Positions 40,820-49,886 of a DNA stretch of 64,000 nucleotides are shown in pieces (the first letter of the stretch is position 1; each line of letters starts with the position of its first letter). A program made the position numbers and the translations under genes. Source of the DNA: Rhynchopus sp. YZ270_cl-10 (Eukaryota > Euglenozoa > Diplonemea > Diplonemida > Diplonemidae); contig OZ037847.1 in NCBI GenBank assembly GCA_964035575.1, positions 806,001-870,000 of the forward strand. The letters run 5' to 3'. The notes under the pieces are model-generated. The model did not search any database. It was not told the origin of the DNA and saw nothing but the letters and a program-made list of their open reading frames with translations.

Positions 40820-42100
40820 TCAGTCGGATGTACCTTTCGATCGCACCCATTTTACTGTGCTATTGTGAATGCTTGCTGCCTCGTGGGCAGTCATGCCGAT
40901 TCCTTCTAAGACCTCAACAGTGTGGTCACCGCACACGGGGGCCTCTCCCTGTGGCCCGTGCACACCTTTCCCTGCAGACAGACTAACAGGGCTGGTGACC
41001 AACGGGTGTTGCACCCCAGGAATGTTCACAAAGGATCCAACAGCGTGTGCCTGTGGTGCTTGCAGCACCTCATCCAGGCGCAGAGCACGCTGGTACCACA
41101 CCTTGTTCTCGTCCAACTTCGCCTCCCAGTGCTTGCTGTCCTCAGTAATGAATACGTTTTCAAAAACATGGATCTTCGCAGGGTTGCTCTGAGGATGCAC
41201 AATGTCATAGTTAAGGCCAAGGGCCTTGCAGATCGCTGCGTCAAACCGTCCAAGGTCAAGCCCAAGCAGCTGGATCCAGGCCCCATCCTTGCATTTGTAA
41301 ACATTGAACGTCGGGCGGTAATGGTTGGTGCGTGGTTCGCGGATGAAGGCACCCCCTGGGTTGAGTGCTGTGTTCAGCAATGGGTACGACATGCCCCAAA
41401 TGCCAGACTTCAGGAGAGACGCTTCCACAAACTGGCCCTCGCCTGTTCTGTCGCGGTGCCAGAGCGCCAGCGAGACGCCAGACAAAAGCTGCAATGCGGT
41501 CATCTGGTCGCCAATCCCTGGTGGGAACTGGCCGACGTGTCCGTCATCTGTTGGCTTTGAGAAGTCTTGAAGACCCGATGCTGCCCAGAAGGCACCCACG
41601 TCGTAGCCAGGGTCGTTCTTCTTGTCACCCTCCATACCCCAGGCGGTGAGGATCGCGTACACGAGACGTGAGTTGAGCTTCTTCAAGGCTTCGTAACCGA
41701 GGCCCGACTTCTCTAAGGATTGGTAACGCACGTTTGTGATGAAGACGTCGGCGGACTGGAGCAGCTTCAGCATGGCTGTGTGGTGTTGCTTATTTTTCAG
41801 GTCCAGCACGATGCTCTTCTTCCCGCGGTTGTTTTGGGTGAAGTGAGGACCACCTGTCTCGCTGTCGGGAAGTTTGTTCGCACGGTCACCTCTCCACGGG
41901 TCACCACCAGGCCGTTCAACCTTGATCACTTCTGCACCCATGTCTGCCATCAACGCCCCACACGCTGGGCCCGCAATGATCGTCGCAAGTTCCACTACAC
42001 GAATACCCTTCAGGATGCCACTCTTCACCTCAACATCGCACTTCGCGCTCTGAGCTGCCGCCTTACCAAGATGGCTCTCAAGAACGTCAACCCGATGCAT
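40820..42100 (-). CDS. Class III CoA-transferase (CaiB/BaiF) or 2-methylacyl-CoA racemase
   Basis: The product has 426 residues. LKGIRVVELATIIAGPACG begins the fold, with GAEVIKVERPGGDPWRGD as the classic CoA-binding stretch and the RGKKSIVLDLK segment. The catalytic Asp expected in transferases is probably Asp198 in GIGDQMTALQLLSG. GEGQFVEASLL and NHYRPTFNVYKCKDGAWIQL follow the family order. Both CoA transfer (formyl- or succinyl-CoA types) and racemisation occur in this fold; residues for choosing between them are not decisive here. The presence of Asp198 mildly favours transfer. No targeting peptide is clear (starts MHRVDVLE). The gene looks whole. Confidence 0.88.
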   Translation of the reverse strand: MHRVDVLESHLGKAAAQSAKCDVEVKSGILKGIRVVELATIIAGPACGALMADMGAEVIKVERPGGDPWRGDRANKLPDSETGGPHFTQNNRGKKSIVLDLKNKQHHTAMLKLLQSADVFITNVRYQSLEKSGLGYEALKKLNSRLVYAILTAWGMEGDKKNDPGYDVGAFWAASGLQDFSKPTDDGHVGQFPPGIGDQMTALQLLSGVSLALWHRDRTGEGQFVEASLLKSGIWGMSYPLLNTALNPGGAFIREPRTNHYRPTFNVYKCKDGAWIQLLGLDLGRFDAAICKALGLNYDIVHPQSNPAKIHVFENVFITEDSKHWEAKLDENKVWYQRALRLDEVLQAPQAHAVGSFVNIPGVQHPLVTSPVSLSAGKGVHGPQGEAPVCGDHTVEVLEGIGMTAHEAASIHNSTVKWVRSKGTSD

Positions 42101-42243
42101 AGTGTGGTGTGTTTGCTGTGGTGCATGGAGGAGGGTGGAAGGGGGAAGGAGAAGGGAGAAGGAGAGGCAACATAAAGTGTTGGGGAGCTATCATGTGCTT
42201 AGAAAGATTCCTGTCTTCTGCTGATCCCTGTAAAGGGGGATAG

Positions 42244-44610
42244 TCACGCTGGGAACTTAACTACATAGTTCTCCGGTCGTGTCTTATTTTGCAGCATATT
42301 TAAGAATCGCGTGAGAAAAGCCGAATTTTTGTGTTTGAGAGGAACCACCCTCGGGGGGTGTGCATCCTGCTCAGGAAAGTCGTCCAAAGACTGCTCCTGT
42401 CGGAGTGGTCGTAAGGATCGATGGGAGCTATTTTTTCTATTGGGGCGACCGTTGCGTTTGCTGTGATTCAACTTCGTAACAGGCTGTGACACAGCAGAGT
42501 CTTGGCTGGGTTTAAACAAAGCATCCTTGCTCTTCCACTTGAATTGTCCCCTTATCCCGAGAACCGCAGTCTCGTGTTCCGACACGAGGAACGCCAACTT
42601 CTCGCTGAGAGACTCTGTCGAAACCTTTGCGGAGCAAAGTTTCACAGCTGCGAGGGTACGCTTTTGGACGTACGAGGGTATCCCTGGCGCGCCTGTCCGT
42701 TCCTTTGGCTCGGGGCGAGCTTGGATCCTTTGTGGCGAATCTTGTGCATCCTTGCGCGCGTTCAATAAGAAACTGGGCTGCGGGGTGCACAGGGGCTTTG
42801 CTGTGGAGGCACGTTCGGGACAGGGCACGGAGAGCGGGAAGTAGAGGGCGTCCTCCTGCACGTTGCGCAGCAGCCCCCTCTCCTCATCCGTGCACTGCAG
42901 ACACAGTGCACGGAAGCGCTGTGGGTGGATGTGTGGGAGGCCGTTTCCGACGAACATTTGCAACTTTTCGCGGGACAGCTGCCAACACTCGCAGTTGGTC
43001 TTAGCGACAATGTAGCACACCCATCTCGATGATATCAGCAGCGCAGGGCACATACACTCACCAAAACCAACGCGTCGTGTTAACCCTGTCTGCGGATGTG
43101 TTGCCATTGCCACACCCTGCATCAACAGAAATGCTGTCACGCAATGCTGCGACGGCGTCGCAAGGAACTCCCCAGGGTTCACCACCCGCTTCGTGAACAT
43201 CCCCGCAAGGACGAGGGCGGCATGCTCCGACATGCACCCCGACCTCATGGCAGCCTGGAAGAGAGGCACAGAACGTATGATGCAGGGCTGCAGCTGCGGT
43301 GCCATGTAGCCCCTGCGAAGCTTGTTCATGTTCACATTGAGCTTCTCGCGTGTGCTCTCCGACGCCTTCTCAAAAAATTGCACAAAATCGTGGTATTCCA
43401 ACCCCCACAGGTCACATCGGGTGTGCGCCTGGATTTCCTTCACAAGCTTTGGGTTGAACAGACTCTCTTGGCTTAGGGTTTGCGGTGCACGCAGCCAGCT
43501 TAGCACCATGACCTCTCCTGCCTCACGCATGACGGACTTGCACGTGCCTCTTCGGAGGAAGTACATGACACCTTGACCTTGCTCCGCTTGCTCTGGGCAG
43601 ACGAGGACCTTGCCTGGCTGCGAGGCGATAGGCTTGAGCAGGTCGATGACCTTGCGCAACGACTCCACGGGGAGGCCTTGGAAGAGGCTTGACCTTGCCA
43701 CGAGAGCTGGCGTCATGGGAAGCGAGACGGACAGCGTTGTTGCACGGTACTGTGTACACCGCGCCTCGACCTCCCTGTACACAGCTTCGGGCAGTGCCTC
43801 CATGACACGCTCGACGACCCTGCCCGGGAGGAAGACTACCTCGATGTGTCCGGAGTGCACTGTTAGGGAGTGTGCGAAGTGCTCCTTCACGAAGAACGAC
43901 GCGTCGCCCAGGATGCGCGGTGCCTTGATCTGCTCCGACAGGTGGCGGCTGCCTGAGGCTTCATAGCGGTCGAAGTGGCTCACCGACCCTTGCACCAGGA
44001 TGTAGACACCAGGCAGATGCGACTCACCTTGGTACAGCAGCAGCTCCGGGGGTTCGTAGACAAGAGGGATGCCTTCCTGGAGGAGCTCGTTGATGGACTC
44101 GTCTGGCCAGTCGCGGAAGAAGAAACTTTGCTTCCAAATTGAACGCGGCACGGAACGGGGCGAGGTGAAGCGCTGTCCTTTTTGTACGCGGCGTTTCCAG
44201 CTGAGCTTTATCCTTACCCAGATTGCGAAGCGTTCGTCAAGCCGCCTCATGGCCTCTTGGCGGACGAGGTCTGTGGCAAGCTCGGAGAGCGTACTGAGCA
44301 TCCAGCCTGGGATGAGCGACACTTTTGCCTTGCTTTCATCTTTGGCGGCGGGTTTTGTGAGGAGAGATTCGGGTGCCCGGCATTCTTGTCGTTCGCGACG
44401 TTTCTTGACACCTATGAACAACTTCCCTAGACACAGCACTGCTAGCGCACCACGCTTCAGAAGCGAAGTACGATGCACCCTGCTCTTCGAGACACGCCTC
44501 AACGCAGGCTTTTCCCACTGCCCCCCACCATAGCCCATCGGACTTGAGACACATCCTCCTAGTTTGATCGGCAGTTTGATGATCCGTTCCGTTGGCGGTC
44601 GACCCTCCAT
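42244..44610 (-). CDS. Protein with three degenerate cyclic-nucleotide-binding domains
   Basis: From the ATG at 44,610 the product has 788 residues. Three CAP-type beta rolls can be seen at about 160-285 (FFFRDWPDESINELLQEGIP, then GVYILVQGSVSHFDR), 305-418 (SSLFQGLPVESLRKVIDLLK, then YFLRRGTCKSVM) and 443-557 (VPLFQAAMRSG, then FLLMQGVAMATH). None has the full phosphate-binding signature with Gly-Glu and the following Arg; the closest, GFGECMCPALL in domain 3, lacks the Arg. Such domains may bind no nucleotide. Residues 1-150 are basic and 580-788 are Ser/Lys/Arg-rich. Proteins of this build are common in flagellates and some are ciliary (for example the CNBD2/Cyanodex type); that assignment is inference. 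Confidence 0.72.
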   Translation of the reverse strand: MEGRPPTERIIKLPIKLGGCVSSPMGYGGGQWEKPALRRVSKSRVHRTSLLKRGALAVLCLGKLFIGVKKRRERQECRAPESLLTKPAAKDESKAKVSLIPGWMLSTLSELATDLVRQEAMRRLDERFAIWVRIKLSWKRRVQKGQRFTSPRSVPRSIWKQSFFFRDWPDESINELLQEGIPLVYEPPELLLYQGESHLPGVYILVQGSVSHFDRYEASGSRHLSEQIKAPRILGDASFFVKEHFAHSLTVHSGHIEVVFLPGRVVERVMEALPEAVYREVEARCTQYRATTLSVSLPMTPALVARSSLFQGLPVESLRKVIDLLKPIASQPGKVLVCPEQAEQGQGVMYFLRRGTCKSVMREAGEVMVLSWLRAPQTLSQESLFNPKLVKEIQAHTRCDLWGLEYHDFVQFFEKASESTREKLNVNMNKLRRGYMAPQLQPCIIRSVPLFQAAMRSGCMSEHAALVLAGMFTKRVVNPGEFLATPSQHCVTAFLLMQGVAMATHPQTGLTRRVGFGECMCPALLISSRWVCYIVAKTNCECWQLSREKLQMFVGNGLPHIHPQRFRALCLQCTDEERGLLRNVQEDALYFPLSVPCPERASTAKPLCTPQPSFLLNARKDAQDSPQRIQARPEPKERTGAPGIPSYVQKRTLAAVKLCSAKVSTESLSEKLAFLVSEHETAVLGIRGQFKWKSKDALFKPSQDSAVSQPVTKLNHSKRNGRPNRKNSSHRSLRPLRQEQSLDDFPEQDAHPPRVVPLKHKNSAFLTRFLNMLQNKTRPENYVVKFPA

Positions 44611-44619
44611 AGCATACAA

Positions 44620-45314
44620 AATCGCATGGGGTTGTGGAAAGGGGATGCAAAACGTGGATACTATTTGGTGAAAAGAGTGTAGGGAGGAGGGGAAGGGGAA
44701 GAGGAAGAGGGAGGAATGGCAAAAGTATTAGTTAGTATTGTGTCGGGAGAAGTGGGTTGCTTGAGTTGTTTGGGTTGTGTATTGCCCGTTGGAAAAGGGG
44801 CGCAAAAAGAAAACTTGAAAGATGAATGTGCCTCTCATGCACATACCAAAAAAAGATAAAAAAATTAGACAAAAAAATAAAGAAAGAAAGACAGGGTCGA
44901 ACACATCAGATGAACGTATATCCCCACATACACACTTTTGTCCACAAATGCGGTGAACAGCCTTAACATAAAAGGAAAGAGGAGTTGTGCCGTGCAGGTT
45001 ACTTTCTTTTTTTTCCAAAAATAAAATAACAAGATTACGAACACATTTCGTCTCGGAAAGACGTTGTAAGGTTTCTGTGGGTCCCAATGGCCCCAGAGAG
45101 ATGAGGCCTTTTTCCTGAGAGTAAACCCTGGTGGAGACTTGCTTGCGTGGCAGCGCGCACTACGCCAAGAAATAACAGATTATCAATAAAGAGAGAAAAA
45201 AACACAGAAAATAAGGAAAATCCTTCAGTCCACAGAAAAAAGCTTGACTTAAAATACAAAGCCCTATTGTGACAGATGCCAGTGAAAATATAAAAATGCT
45301 GAAGTATTAGCACA
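44620..45314. other. Spacer
   Basis: No gene. A stem-loop motif lies at 45,248; GTGCCTCTCATGCAC at about 44,829 is another small hairpin. Confidence 0.5.
45248..45290. repeat. Stem-loop motif, 'ATACAAAGCC' variant
   Basis: GACTTAAAATACAAAGCCCT, then ATTGTGACAGATGCC. Confidence 0.45.
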
Positions 45315-47186
45315 CTACTTGCTAGGCCGAAGGGGCTCTATGTTCTTCTTCTTCAGAAGCTCTTTGCTGTACTTCTCTGGCACAGCCGATGCCTTCAGTT
45401 CATGAATCTTGCGCTGTATTATTATTTTCTTTTTTTTCTTTTGCGTTTTGATAAAAAAAGAACATACGTTGCGGATGGACTCGATCTTCATTTCTTGGTC
45501 TTTGCGCTGCGATTTGAGGGAGTTGCCCTCTTCCAGGAAGCCACGACGGTCCTTCTTCCTGGCCTCCTCCATGAGCTCGATCTGGTCCCGCAGGTCCTCA
45601 GCGTTCTTGAGGCGGCGGCTCGCTTCGAGTTGCTTCTTCGACTTCTCCTGCTGGTCCCATTGTCTCTGCACAGCGATGATCCTCTCAAAGTCTTCGTTCT
45701 CCTGCCTCGCCTGCTCTGCAAGGGTGACTTCCTTCTCAAGCTTCTGGCTTTGCCTGGCCAAAGCAAGGTCAGAGTTGATCGCAGTGACACGCGCAGCTGC
45801 CTCCTTCTCCTTCGCACGGTGTTCTCTCTCAGCTGCCTCTTGAGCACGGCGTGCGCGCAGGGCATCGAGCTCTGCCTGCTTGTCTTGGGCCTTCTCCTGC
45901 AGCGAACGGAGACGGGCAATTTCACGTTCCTTCTCAGCCTTGACACGTTCATTCTCTTCGGCGATAGCTTGCTCGCGTGTGTCTTTCTCCTTGAGGTATT
46001 CCGAGATCCTCCGGTCTTCGGACTGTATGTGGGTAGAGTGGTAGTAAGGAGTGTGCTGTGCTCTATACCTGTTCGACCTCTCGCTGTCTGTTCTTGAGGC
46101 GGATCTGCTCAGCATTGGCCAAGGCCACGTCCTCCATGAGACGTTTTGCTGCCTCCTTCTTCTTGAGTGCCTCCTGCTTGTCGTCGTCACGCATGCGTTC
46201 GATGTGACGCAGCATCGCTTCCTGTGGATGGGTTGAGAACGTCGAGTGAGGTAATGTTGATCCATTCGTAGTAAGGTTCATTGATGATAAAGTGCGAAAT
46301 TATTGTGAAAAGTTGTGAAAAGTTGTGAAACCGCCCCAAGTGTAGCACCAAAATAGGAACATAAGGGAAATGGGAAAACACACACCTGTTCCTGTTGCTT
46401 GAGCTCAAGGCGCCGCAGGCTTTCCTGAACACGTTCCTCAATCTGAGCCCGGATGACAGCAGCACCCTTCCGTCTGTTCTCAATGCGCTTCTGCTCCCTT
46501 TCGTCGTACATCTTGAGTGCCTTGAGCCGCTCCATCTCCATTGCCATGTCCAGGCGCGCTTCCTCCTCTGCACGCTCAGAGGAGATAGACTGCTTCTCCT
46601 TTATTTGCGCATCACGGATAGTCACACACTTTGTGTACAACATAATCTGTTTTAGTTTAGAAAAGATAAGGCGCGACGCGTGTTTGGCAGACAAGAAAGA
46701 GAAATTGAAAGTACAAACGTCTCACCGTGCATCGGTGGGCGGGCAATAAAGAGAAGTTGGAAATAAGAAAACAAAACTGTGGGTCCAGAATGGGGTGGGA
46801 AGCAAGGTTACCTTATTCATGTACTTCACCTCGTCAAGCTCCTCGTCCATCTGCAGCTGCGCTTTCGAGAGACTCTCGTGTTTGGTGACTTCCTCCTCTG
46901 CGTCTTCAGGGGACTTAGTGCTGCCCTTGGCACGTCGCTCCTCGTCGTGTGCAATGATCTTGGCCTTCCTTTCGTTGGCAATGCTCATGAGACGTGCCTT
47001 CTCGTCTGCAGAGGTTGTTGTGCGGAGTTTGTCTCGGTCGTTCTGCTCCATGATGTTCTTCCACTGCATGAGCTCGCTTGCAGTCACGACCACTGTGCTG
47101 TCTGCAGGTGCTCCATACACATCTATCACTTTCTTCTTCAACTGCCCTTCACTCACCACCGGGCGTGACCGCCTGTTCGCACTCAT
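45315..47186 (-). CDS. CFAP45: CFAP45 (cilia- and flagella-associated protein 45), five exons
   Basis: Exons: 46812-47186, 46386-46646, 46069-46221, 45468-46022 and 45315-45413, all joined in phase 0 to 480 residues. Introns of 165, 164, 46 and 54 bases are GT-AG (GTAACC, GTGTGT, GTATAG, GTATGT; each acceptor ends ACAG). The protein is charged helix throughout. Segments such as KCVTIRDAQIKEKQSI, KEREIARLRSLQEKAQDKQA, ELDALRARRAQEAAERE, EDFERIIAVQRQWDQQEK and the end ASAVPEKYSKEL parallel human CFAP45, which lies inside doublet microtubules of motile cilia and is reported to bind AMP. It is slightly shorter than the human protein (551). This is the best evidence that the organism is flagellated. 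The first intron carries a TTGAAAGTGC-type motif. Confidence 0.95.
46703..46747 (-). repeat. Stem-loop motif, TTGAAAGTGC variant, in CFAP45 intron 1
   Basis: AATTGAAAGTACAAACGTCT, then CACCGTGCATCGGTGGGCGG. In the sense direction it ends about 55 bases before the acceptor and is followed by a T/C tract. Confidence 0.75.
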
Positions 47187-47429
47187 GGTTTGGCCTTTCG
47201 GCTGTGTAGTGGCGGATCGCTGACTAAGATGAGTGTGGTGATACCTTTCAGCGGTAGATAAATAGGTGAATAAGAATTCTCTGTACAAAACAGATCCAAA
47301 AGACCGTAGCAGTCTGGAAGGGGTGAGCGGGGTGGAAAAAATTAGAAAGGTATAGGCCTATTGGAGGGGGTAGTCTCATTTAGCCGTTCTGTGATTCACA
47401 GTATGGAAATACCGTTTGCACAGAAGAGA
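47187..47429. other. Short spacer
   Basis: No feature seen beyond possible promoter sequence shared by neighbours. Confidence 0.4.
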
Positions 47430-48485
47430 TTACCAGGTCAGGACGTCGGTCTCGCCCAAGACTTTGATCGCTTGCGCTTGTCCATCTGTACGCTGCAGTT
47501 GGTCTCGACGCATTTGTTCCCGTAACCGTTTCTTGTCCTTCTCCAGCTGATACTGTCTACGCCGTTCTGCCTTGTATTCCATGCGTTTCGTGTTTTCTTC
47601 CTCTTTTCGTTGGTAAAGAATGACGTCAGCTTCGATTTTCTCTTGCAACCTTCTGCCCAACAGAGATAGGTGTGTCCGCTTCCAGAGGTTAGAGTTGTGT
47701 TCTTTTGCAGCCACCTTCAGGGCAGTGTACTCTGATTCAAAGCGTTCGTGCTCCTCCGCACTGATGGCACGACGCAAGCGCTCTTCATCAAGCACGAGAG
47801 AGACCTTCAACTCAACCTGCTTCCTCATCTCTGCTTGGGTCCACTCGTCACGAGCCTTAGCTGCATCTGCACGGGACGCATCTTCACGTTCCCTTCGCTC
47901 GCGACGGTTTCGAAGGAACAACTCTTGTCTCTGAGCTTTTTGACGCTTCTCATCCCGAGCGCTTTCGCGTGTGCGGATACACGTGGCCTCCGAAGCTTCG
48001 ATGTATCGCTGCTGAGCCTCCCGTTGGGCTTGCTCCCTGCGCTTGATAATCTTCTTCTCGTTTTCTTCGCGCCTTGCTTTAATTGTATCTGATGCAGCAC
48101 GATGTTCCTCCTGTTTCTGTTGGTACAAAGCACGTTTCCGTTGCACCAGGTACTCTGGGTCGAGCGTGAGGGCCACCATGTAAGGAAAGGTGCTGTTATC
48201 CTTGAACTTTTCTATCTTTGGCAGAATGCGTGACTCGGGGGTGCAGTGACCAAGCCCGTTGCACTGCCGGAGAGTGTAGGCATCGGGAGTGTCATATTCT
48301 TTTCGGCATTGTGGTGCGATCTGTAAATACGCTTGTGCAACGATGTGCTCGGAGGGGGTGCTTTCCACTGCCCGCACAAGAATGAGCTGAGGTTTGATAC
48401 CCAAGACACGGACATGCACCTGCACCACAAAAGACGTGTCAGCCTCCTGCCGCTTCACCTTGCGCCGCTCTGAAGAGCTCTCCAT
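47430..48485 (-). CDS. Charged coiled-coil protein, possibly flagellar
   Basis: The product has 351 residues. Residues 1-105 look folded (FVVQVHVRVLGIKPQLILVR, with four Cys). From about 110 to the end it is an unbroken Arg/Glu/Lys/Gln helix (ERREREDASRADAAKARDEW; KKRLREQMRRDQLQR). I do not recognise the family. It resembles axonemal microtubule-inner or TPH-domain proteins in composition only. Its place directly upstream of CFAP45 on the same strand, 244 bases away, makes a flagellar role plausible but no more. A single exon with no breaks. Confidence 0.7.
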   Translation of the reverse strand: MESSSERRKVKRQEADTSFVVQVHVRVLGIKPQLILVRAVESTPSEHIVAQAYLQIAPQCRKEYDTPDAYTLRQCNGLGHCTPESRILPKIEKFKDNSTFPYMVALTLDPEYLVQRKRALYQQKQEEHRAASDTIKARREENEKKIIKRREQAQREAQQRYIEASEATCIRTRESARDEKRQKAQRQELFLRNRRERREREDASRADAAKARDEWTQAEMRKQVELKVSLVLDEERLRRAISAEEHERFESEYTALKVAAKEHNSNLWKRTHLSLLGRRLQEKIEADVILYQRKEEENTKRMEYKAERRRQYQLEKDKKRLREQMRRDQLQRTDGQAQAIKVLGETDVLTW

Positions 48486-48641
48486 AACATATCGTATGTG
48501 CTCTGTTGAGGTGTCATTTGATGTGTAACAGTTGCAAGGGTGGGGGACGTGGGGTTCTTTATGCGTTCTGGTTATATCTTAATGAGTCCTCCCGCCTCCC
48601 ACAGAGTTTGGGGGGAGAGGGGTTTGTTAGCGTGTAATGCT

Positions 48642-49652
48642 TCATTCTGCACTGTCTTCGTCTTGCGCAGGCTTCGTTTTCCTCTTCTTCTTCTTCCCGT
48701 GTTTGCCATGATGGGGGTTGTCGATTTGGAGCCATTTCGTCATGGCCCACTTCACACCATCAACAGGGGGACATCCTGCGTGTGCAGAGGACGGGTCAAC
48801 AGAGCCATCTGGGTTCATGTCGTAAAACAGCACAGCCGCCCCCCTCACTGGACGTGCGCGCAGACCTGTGACACATTCAAATCCCCGCTTCCTCCCGTTC
48901 GCCATTGGCCAAGACGTCCATGCTCCTTTCGCAGGTGGGTCCAGGTCTTCCAACCACGTAAAGAACGTGGCAGCCCGAGGGATCTCCTCGTTGGTATCAA
49001 GGTGCTTGTGGTAGTACTGCCCTTCCTGGTAACGCAGGACATACAGCCGTTCTGCAATGTCACCTCTGAACCCAGTCACCTGCGTTATTCTCTTTTCCAG
49101 CATCTTCACAAATGGTATTTTGCGGGGTAGCCTGTACCCGTCGCTGGTCCGTCCCTGCTTGCCTCCTGGGATCCGTTTCTTGCCGACACCGGAAGGTGCC
49201 ATATGCTTCTCGGACATTTCGATGACAGTTTTCGCTTCCTCATCAGAAAGGAATGTGGGGAAGTACTCTATGCGTGGGGAGTGCGAGATTGTGATGGATT
49301 TTATCCCCATTTCGTGCGAGATCTTGGGCACAGAAAAGTTCACCACCACCGGCGCTGTCTTGTCATAAGACGGATGCACCTCACGCTTGAGGTCGTAGTC
49401 TGCTTGGAGGGGTGGCCATAGTCCCTTCTTTTTTAACTCTGCTAACCTTTCTTCGGAATAGCTGCTCTCGAGTGCTCGAAGCAAACGCCCTGGAAGTGCA
49501 ATAGGATGGAACTGGAGGTGCGGTTTGTGGCTCTGATCGGGATGCACTGTCCTGGACTGGGAATCGTTGTAGATGAGCAGCAGAGTAGTGCAGAGTGTCG
49601 CCCATGCAATCAACTGCGTCACCACTGAACGAGTTCTTTCCTTCATACCCAT
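48642..49652 (-). CDS. Membrane-anchored prolyl 4-hydroxylase-like dioxygenase
   Basis: The product has 336 residues. A single N-terminal membrane helix (about 10-28) after a short basic end suggests type II topology with the catalytic domain in the ER or Golgi lumen. The domain starts at about 127 (SPRIEYFPTFLSDEEAKTVI). RTSDGYRLPR and ERLYVLRYQEGQYYHKHLD are typical of P4H alpha/PHD-like enzymes. Metal ligands are His217, Asp219 and His291 (SAHAGCPPVDGVKWAMTKWL), with Lys301 for 2-oxoglutarate. The usual GGET turn is replaced by a longer segment (LEDLDPPAKGAWTSWPMANG). The C-terminus is Lys/Glu-rich. Peptidyl-proline hydroxylation is the expected reaction. It is 234 bases downstream of the WSC-GDT1 gene. 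Confidence 0.87.
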   Translation of the reverse strand: MGMKERTRSVVTQLIAWATLCTTLLLIYNDSQSRTVHPDQSHKPHLQFHPIALPGRLLRALESSYSEERLAELKKKGLWPPLQADYDLKREVHPSYDKTAPVVVNFSVPKISHEMGIKSITISHSPRIEYFPTFLSDEEAKTVIEMSEKHMAPSGVGKKRIPGGKQGRTSDGYRLPRKIPFVKMLEKRITQVTGFRGDIAERLYVLRYQEGQYYHKHLDTNEEIPRAATFFTWLEDLDPPAKGAWTSWPMANGRKRGFECVTGLRARPVRGAAVLFYDMNPDGSVDPSSAHAGCPPVDGVKWAMTKWLQIDNPHHGKHGKKKKRKTKPAQDEDSAE

Positions 49653-49886
49653 TATGCCATGACCAACCAGGCCCGCCCCACCTGTCCTGGTAGATGAATA
49701 TGAAAAGACAAATTACTGTTAAATCATCTGTTAACAGTCAACAATCTGGGAACCAATAAAAACACACACACAAATACTGCACTTCTTTGCAAGCCATTGT
49801 TGGCGTTGCATGGTTAGAACGATGAAAAGAGAAGAGAGGGGGCGGGGGAGGTGCCATAGGTAGGTGCCATAGGTAGGGCGGCTGCT

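Noticed and set aside
45402-46097. 231-residue Leu-rich plus-strand frame
   Set aside because: Antisense of the Glu/Lys-rich CFAP45 exon 4; Leu runs are the complement of Lys/Glu codons.
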